Origin: Dryococelus australis
Lineage: Eukaryota > Arthropoda > Insecta > Phasmatodea > Phasmatidae
DNA: 64,000 bases
Direction of reading: 5' to 3'
Assembly (NCBI GenBank): GCA_029891345.1
Contig: CM057000.1
Span: 125,587,338 to 125,651,337, forward strand
Position numbers and translations under genes: made by a program. Every line of letters starts with the position of its first letter. Positions within the stretch are counted from its first letter, which is position 1. Under the pieces are notes generated by a model, which was not told the origin of the DNA, did not search any database, and worked only from the letters and a program-made list of their open reading frames with translations. Below, in pieces: positions 59,701-64,000 of this stretch.

Positions 59701-61165
59701 ATATTTCTGGGAATTGGATTTTGGTTTTGCAGTATAGAATGTGAAGTGACAGTTAGTACACCACCTATTACATGAACCGAACCAAAACCATTATCAAATA
59801 TGTACTGAACATATGACGGTTTATCAATACATGTTGATGAGTTCAATGTAGCAGAATCCTCGTACTTCAATGTCTCTTTATAAGTGCTGCAGACACCCAA
59901 ATTCGATAAAATGTCTATTAGAAACTTTGATCCGAATTCTCTATGCAGGTAAATACTTAACCGGATGTGTATGGGTGATACAAAAGATCTCGACCTCGCA
60001 GCAACCACAATGCAGTGTTGTATTGTAAGTGATGGGAATTTTTTTGGTAGAATCATTTCATTCATAAAAAGTGACAGTGTTTCTGGCATTAGATCATGAC
60101 CCGCGTGTGATGCTTCCTCTGCCGTTGGGTATGTTTCGAAATTGTATGCACGAAAGCGAATGTCTTCCCGGATATTTTTTTTTCTGCCATTAGCACAATC
60201 CTTTTTTCTTCCATTTGTTTGATAATTTTTCATTTTCTTCATACCATTTTTCCGTTAATATTTTATCTTTGTGCCCAGAAAAACAAACAACAGAACTACG
60301 TCCCGGTATTTCTGTAAATACAACAGAATCTCCGTAAAACTCTTTTAATTTTCTTTTCAAGTGCTTTCCGGAATAAGGATCTGTTGTTGAATCTAATCGT
60401 TTCATAACATCCGTCAAGTCATTGGAGCAAATCTGACATTCCTCGTTTTCTTCTATGTAATCACACAATTTTATAAACGATTCGTTAATATCATTACGAA
60501 TGGGGCGACCTGCACATTTGTTAACAATTCCTGGGATTGAGTGAAGAATACTGATAGCCTTTGCAACGGTAACGCCCTCCGGCTGCCACTAAGTCTGTAA
60601 CCCCACTTAATAGCAATGTTACTCCCCTTCCCCAGTTATCATCCCTGACAATAGCATGCGATCTTATTGTTTCTAATATCCCTAGTGTCCTCCTGACTTT
60701 ACTAATGTTTTGATTCGGGTTTTTCGAGTCAAAGGTAGCAATCTCTCCACAAAGTAAGCAACTATTCTCGATATTAAAACCACCGGACCTTAGTGGTCTG
60801 GCTGCACATAGTGTACTTTCATCTTTCTTCACTGGCGGACGCCGAACATAGTTTTTTTCCGGCACTGTTAATGGACGCACGCCACTTCACTTTCCTCAGC
60901 ACGTTTGTAAACATCATCTTCTTTGATACGACTTATATTCTGTAATTTTTTTTTCAATAGCTTTATTAACAGCTCTTATATCTCTATCACTTCCACAGCA
61001 AGTCACACATTCCATCACAGGCAAATATGATTTACGATCACACGTGAAGCAACAAGAGCTATCCGACCGCCCACGTAATGTGACTAACAGAAGAAGCGAC
61101 AACCACAGGGAACGTGAGCTTATTGCCCTCTTATCCCTCCGTCGTCTACCATTCTGTTTCGACAA
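56775..61165 (-). pseudogene. large zinc-finger plus XPG/FEN1-like nuclease protein, broken (element B)
   Basis: Blocks in family order on the minus strand: ECVTCCGSDRDIRAVNKAIE (61010-60950); a QCRKNYVRRPP join near 60850; NIENSCLLCGE and RDDNWGRG with TDLVAAGGRY (60770-60560); ECQICSNDLTD and LKRKLKEFYG (60440-60330); FGSKFLIDILSNLGVCSTY (59940-59885); FDNGFGSVHVIGG; MGGCGLEDMWNTIYAENTVH (about 59180-59120); VQSMLPYFHPAAHLEYAKTA (58780-58725); LQDWLKFHNPFETGSPSL (about 58370-58315). The nuclease-like part has VVLNGYGKPSTKDHEHFRRG (57785-57725), AEADAGILLVLN (about 57580-57545) and ILVGEDTDLLGL (57520-57485). ASWDCKT-type Cys motifs end it (CKTGCDRR, about 56890). EADA followed by GEDTDLL is very like the XPG/FEN1 EAEA...TEDxD signature. 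The usual FDG is NG here. Several frameshifts and stops make the gene inactive. Confidence 0.8.
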
Positions 61166-61640
61166 TATCCCATTTCACCCTAAACTTCCCAATACAACTA
61201 CATACTTCGCGTAAAATATCACGTACACAAAATACAGTTATTATTATTACTATTATTAAGGGGCGTCAATTTCTTTTTGCACACAGCAACTTACATGTCA
61301 GTAATTTAAAGGCACTGTAATACTATTTATTGTATTTTTTATTTCAATATTATTTTAAAGTTTTTACAATTCAGCCACGTATTCTGAAAAAGTATATAAC
61401 GATTTATTTAATTAATTATCCATCAAATACATAGTTATTATTACTATGAAATATAACTCCCACATGTGCAGAAATGAGTAATGATTCAAATAATACACCG
61501 ATAGATGAAAAGACCAACTCCTTAAGTACACATTATTTTCAATATTGTTATCTCATTTTTCAATAAATATAAAACTCTTAATAAAAGAAAAAAAGAGTAA
61601 ATATAAATTATCTTGAAAATTAGTTGAGTTCAAAGTCCGG
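61166..61640. other. element B interior, 5' non-coding
   Basis: AT-rich sequence between the gene start region and the right inverted repeat. It would hold the promoter and 5' UTR; no specific site recognised. Confidence 0.4.
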
Positions 61641-62142
61641 CCGGCTATGGGAGCTGCGGCGCAGCCGGGGTGACGGCTGACACGTATACGCTGCATGTTT
61701 AATGCTTCTTTTGGCAGTTCGTTTTTCACGTACGTACAAAAGTAATACATGAATGTGGTACCCTTTTAACACCTCTACAGCTTTTGTTTGAGAAGGAAAG
61801 TTGAAAGCTGCATTTTTTTTTTTCGTTTTGAAGAACCATGTCTTCGCCAAAAAAAAAAAAACGAGTTTATCAATACGTTTATGTTGTTGAAAGGTAAGAA
61901 ATATATATATATTTTCATGTAGAACCATCAAAATAGGAGAGAATGGCACAAGTTGGGCCTTCTACGAGTTTTCGTTCTGGAGATGTACATTTTTTGAGGA
62001 AAAGCTTGCTTTGGCGGGGGTTTTTCCAAGATGGCGGATTTTGCTGAAGTGGGAAATTTGGGGAATTTTCAGAAAATGACTAGGGGCGGTGCCAAACACA
62101 TCCCGAAAGGTTTCGTTTTGTTATTAATTTTGTCCGGGTTAA
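61641..62142 (-). repeat. right terminal inverted repeat of element B
   Basis: Inverse of 55993-56513, ending GTCCGGGTTAA. Confidence 0.9.
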
Positions 62143-63253
62143 GTCCATTTTTCGTTTAATTGCCCTGCACTATTACTGGGAAACCGAAGGGAATCGCCCC
62201 ATGGCTCCACTTACCTCACCAGGGTGTTGCTTGCATCGCCCTGGCTGAAGTCAGCACCACTTGAAGACTGCCAAATACAACACCCTCTCTCTGCTAGTAT
62301 TTCATCTCTACTAATAAAGCACGAGTTTCAACCTCTGTAGCCCGTAGCATTTCTGTTTAATGCATGAATAATTTTAAGCTCTTTCCTGTCGACTAGGTTT
62401 TTACGTTGTCTCTGGCGGTTCGTCCCAGTCTCTTCTTAGTTATAGTCTTAACTATAAGTACACTCGGGGAGGTAGTCATGGCCCCAATCGCTGGCAATGG
62501 CTGCACGAGCCCTCTCTGCCGCGATGCATGTCTCCTTGCTTGATTTCCTTCCTTGTAGGCGTAAGGTGTTCGCCCTGAGACGCAATAAGATCCCGCCCTA
62601 CCCCCCGGGCTTCCACTTAACTCTTAGTAATTGGGTAGTTAGAAAAAAATCGCATGAACGATTACAATAGTAACATGTAACACTGTTGCTTTGAAAATAC
62701 AAGGCTAATAAAATTTATAAGTTATGAATGTTCTGAAATTGCACTTTTTGCACGAAAACTGAGCTGGGAATTGGCCGAAAATTGTCTTAGATACAAAGCT
62801 AAGTTTAGATTTCAGGAAATAAATTTCAGCATGGTAAACTAAGAAGGTTCTCGAATGTTAGCATTTAATGTACACAATAAAAAATAACAACATCAAAGTT
62901 GAATTTAAAAAAAATCATAGTATTGTTAATTCAGCACTTAGAATGTGTACTCTAAAGTTGGTGAAACTCGTTTGAGTTCTTCTTGAGATATGGTATAATT
63001 TTCAGGTGGCAGGCCTACTTTATTCTGAAATGGTGGTCAAGAGAGAGTGGATGCTGTCATACGTATTTAATAACCACAATATATACAATCAACACCCCCA
63101 GTTCGGTTGAAAATGTTTTATATAGGTTGTTTCCAAACATGTGGGACGTAATCGGAGAGTTGATAGTACACTCCAAAACAACACAAAATGTACCCACGAA
63201 CGTGTTCTAAAGTCGACAATTACTCATGTAACATTGCACCACGCGTATTGGTG
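62143..63253. other. no gene recognised
   Basis: 62180-62620 is GC-richer and contains TCACCAGGGTG- and CGCCCTGGCTGAAG-type words that might belong to a repeat, but no copy exists elsewhere in the window. The rest is AT-rich. Confidence 0.4.
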
Positions 63254-63466
63254 TAGGCTTTTCTTCTGTAGCTACTTACTTCTTTCTTCCAGTTATATTT
63301 TATTCTGAAACCACCTTCCAAAAAAAAATATTGTCATGTAAGTAATAAACAGTGTGCGTATATTCCACCGCACTACGAAGTTAACGTATAAAACTAAAAT
63401 AAAACAATTGATATTATTCCAAATGAGAGAGCTTACAAAAGTCCTCAATTTACCGTGAATAGTCAA
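63254..63466. mobile_element. MITE, 'GGCTGTTCACGG' family, short type, left end degenerate
   Basis: The interior and right end (ATGTAAGTAATAA, TATTCCAAATGAGAGAGC, TTTACCGTGAATAG) match the copy at 37014-37249. The left end retains only TAGGCTTTTC. Confidence 0.75.
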
Positions 63467-64000
63467 TAATAGTCAATATTTTATGAGGTGTGCCTATTAA
63501 GGGTCCTATGTACTGAAACGTTTTCTGTGAAATAGTTGTTTGCGCGTAGACGCGTGCATCGGTAAATAAATCTTCTGCAAATACGACTTTTTGTCAGAAA
63601 AGACAAAAACCCATTATCTATGTCCCAAATTTTTTTAATTTTTGTCATATTAAGTGTATTAATGGAGAAAAAATCGTGAAAGTTGTCAAATATCGCATTT
63701 TTAAAGCTTGCCTATGAAGTTTCCTTAAGCGGTAAGAGTAAAGTACGATTATGCGGGCGTAGTTTAATCTGTGTGCTTTCATCGCGTGTAATAAAACCCC
63801 GCTGTTACAGATCTAGTTTACACAATAAAGCGTCACAATGGAAACACTGCACGCCTTGCGCGTAGGAGCGATGAGGCGCTAGAAGTGCGCGTTAGTGTCG
63901 CCCGTATCGCTCCCTCGCTTCTTGACCTTGGACGCGCAGCTACATAGTCCTCTTAATGTTATCAGCTTTGAATGGCGTGGGTGTTATTACCTATTCCACC
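63467..64000. other. no gene recognised
   Basis: AT-rich, turning GC-richer after 63840. Nothing identified. Confidence 0.4.

Larger units (their letters stand above)
55993..62142 (-). mobile_element. TTAA-flanked long-TIR element B (6.15 kb)
   Basis: Inverted repeats of about 500-520 bp lie at 55993-56513 and 61641-62142. The left starts TTAACCCGGACCAAATCATT; the right read inversely starts TTAACCCGGACAAAATTAAT. Both continue with ACAAAACGAAACCTTT and remain about 80-85% alike by eye through CACCCCGGCTGCGCCGCAGC. If TTAA is the duplicated target, the repeats proper start CCCGGAC. The interior carries the broken large gene on the minus strand. The terminal repeats are unrelated to those of element A although the genes are related. 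Confidence 0.9.

Noticed and set aside
55993..62142. assembly hairpin artefact explaining the long inverted repeats
   Set aside because: The two arms have diverged by many substitutions and indels, which an assembly duplication would not show.

Overview
The window looks like a stretch of a large, transposon-rich arthropod genome, most likely an insect. Evidence: introns with consensus GT/AG borders, a conserved animal gene with a 7.5-kb terminal intron, AT-rich intergenic DNA, and transposon families that I know mainly from insects. There is no bacterial gene organisation. Only one host gene is clearly supported. The rest is mobile DNA, tandem repeats and unassigned sequence.

Region by region. 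1-10.3 kb: the last two coding exons and 3' UTR of an APPBP2 orthologue (+ strand). The intron between them carries an hAT-like element, an LTR-like segment and several small tandem duplications. A 38-bp tandem array with tRNA A-box similarity, bracketed by 19-bp direct repeats, lies just upstream. 10.3-27 kb: MITEs, a Ty3/gypsy-like reverse transcriptase scrap, a dispersed repeat split by an hAT-like insertion with a visible empty site elsewhere in the window, a tRNA-like pseudogene, a 2-kb mariner-type transposon with a broken transposase, and a PIF/Harbinger-like MITE. 27.0-32.6 kb: a 5.5-kb TTAA-flanked element with about 450-490-bp terminal inverted repeats (element A). 33.0-34.2 kb: 19 copies of a near-perfect 66-bp minisatellite with a higher-order 330-bp pattern. 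34.5-41.8 kb: a pile-up of abutting transposons, including the degraded autonomous relative of a MITE family that occurs about ten times here. 43.9-44.7 kb: an old tandem repeat with a period of about 140 bp. 50.0-52.8 kb: a 2.8-kb DNA transposon with a frameshifted transposase-like gene and repeated subterminal motifs. 53.7-54.7 kb: weak remains of membrane-protein-like coding. 55.5 kb: a tRNA-derived SINE. 56.0-62.1 kb: a second TTAA-flanked element with about 500-bp terminal inverted repeats (element B).

The most interesting signal is the pair of elements A and B. Their terminal repeats do not resemble each other. Both are flanked by TTAA, both have unusually long inverted termini, and both carry remnants of the same very large protein family. 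That family has Cys/His-rich N-terminal motifs, a long conserved middle, an XPG/FEN1-like (PIN-type) acidic motif series and a Cys-rich C-terminus. It is common in animal genomes as an 'uncharacterised protein', and I do not recognise it as a named transposase. The pair suggests a DNA-transposon lineage whose enzyme contains a nuclease-like domain. Both copies here are broken.

All identifications rest on reading the sequence and on remembered family motifs. No database search was possible.
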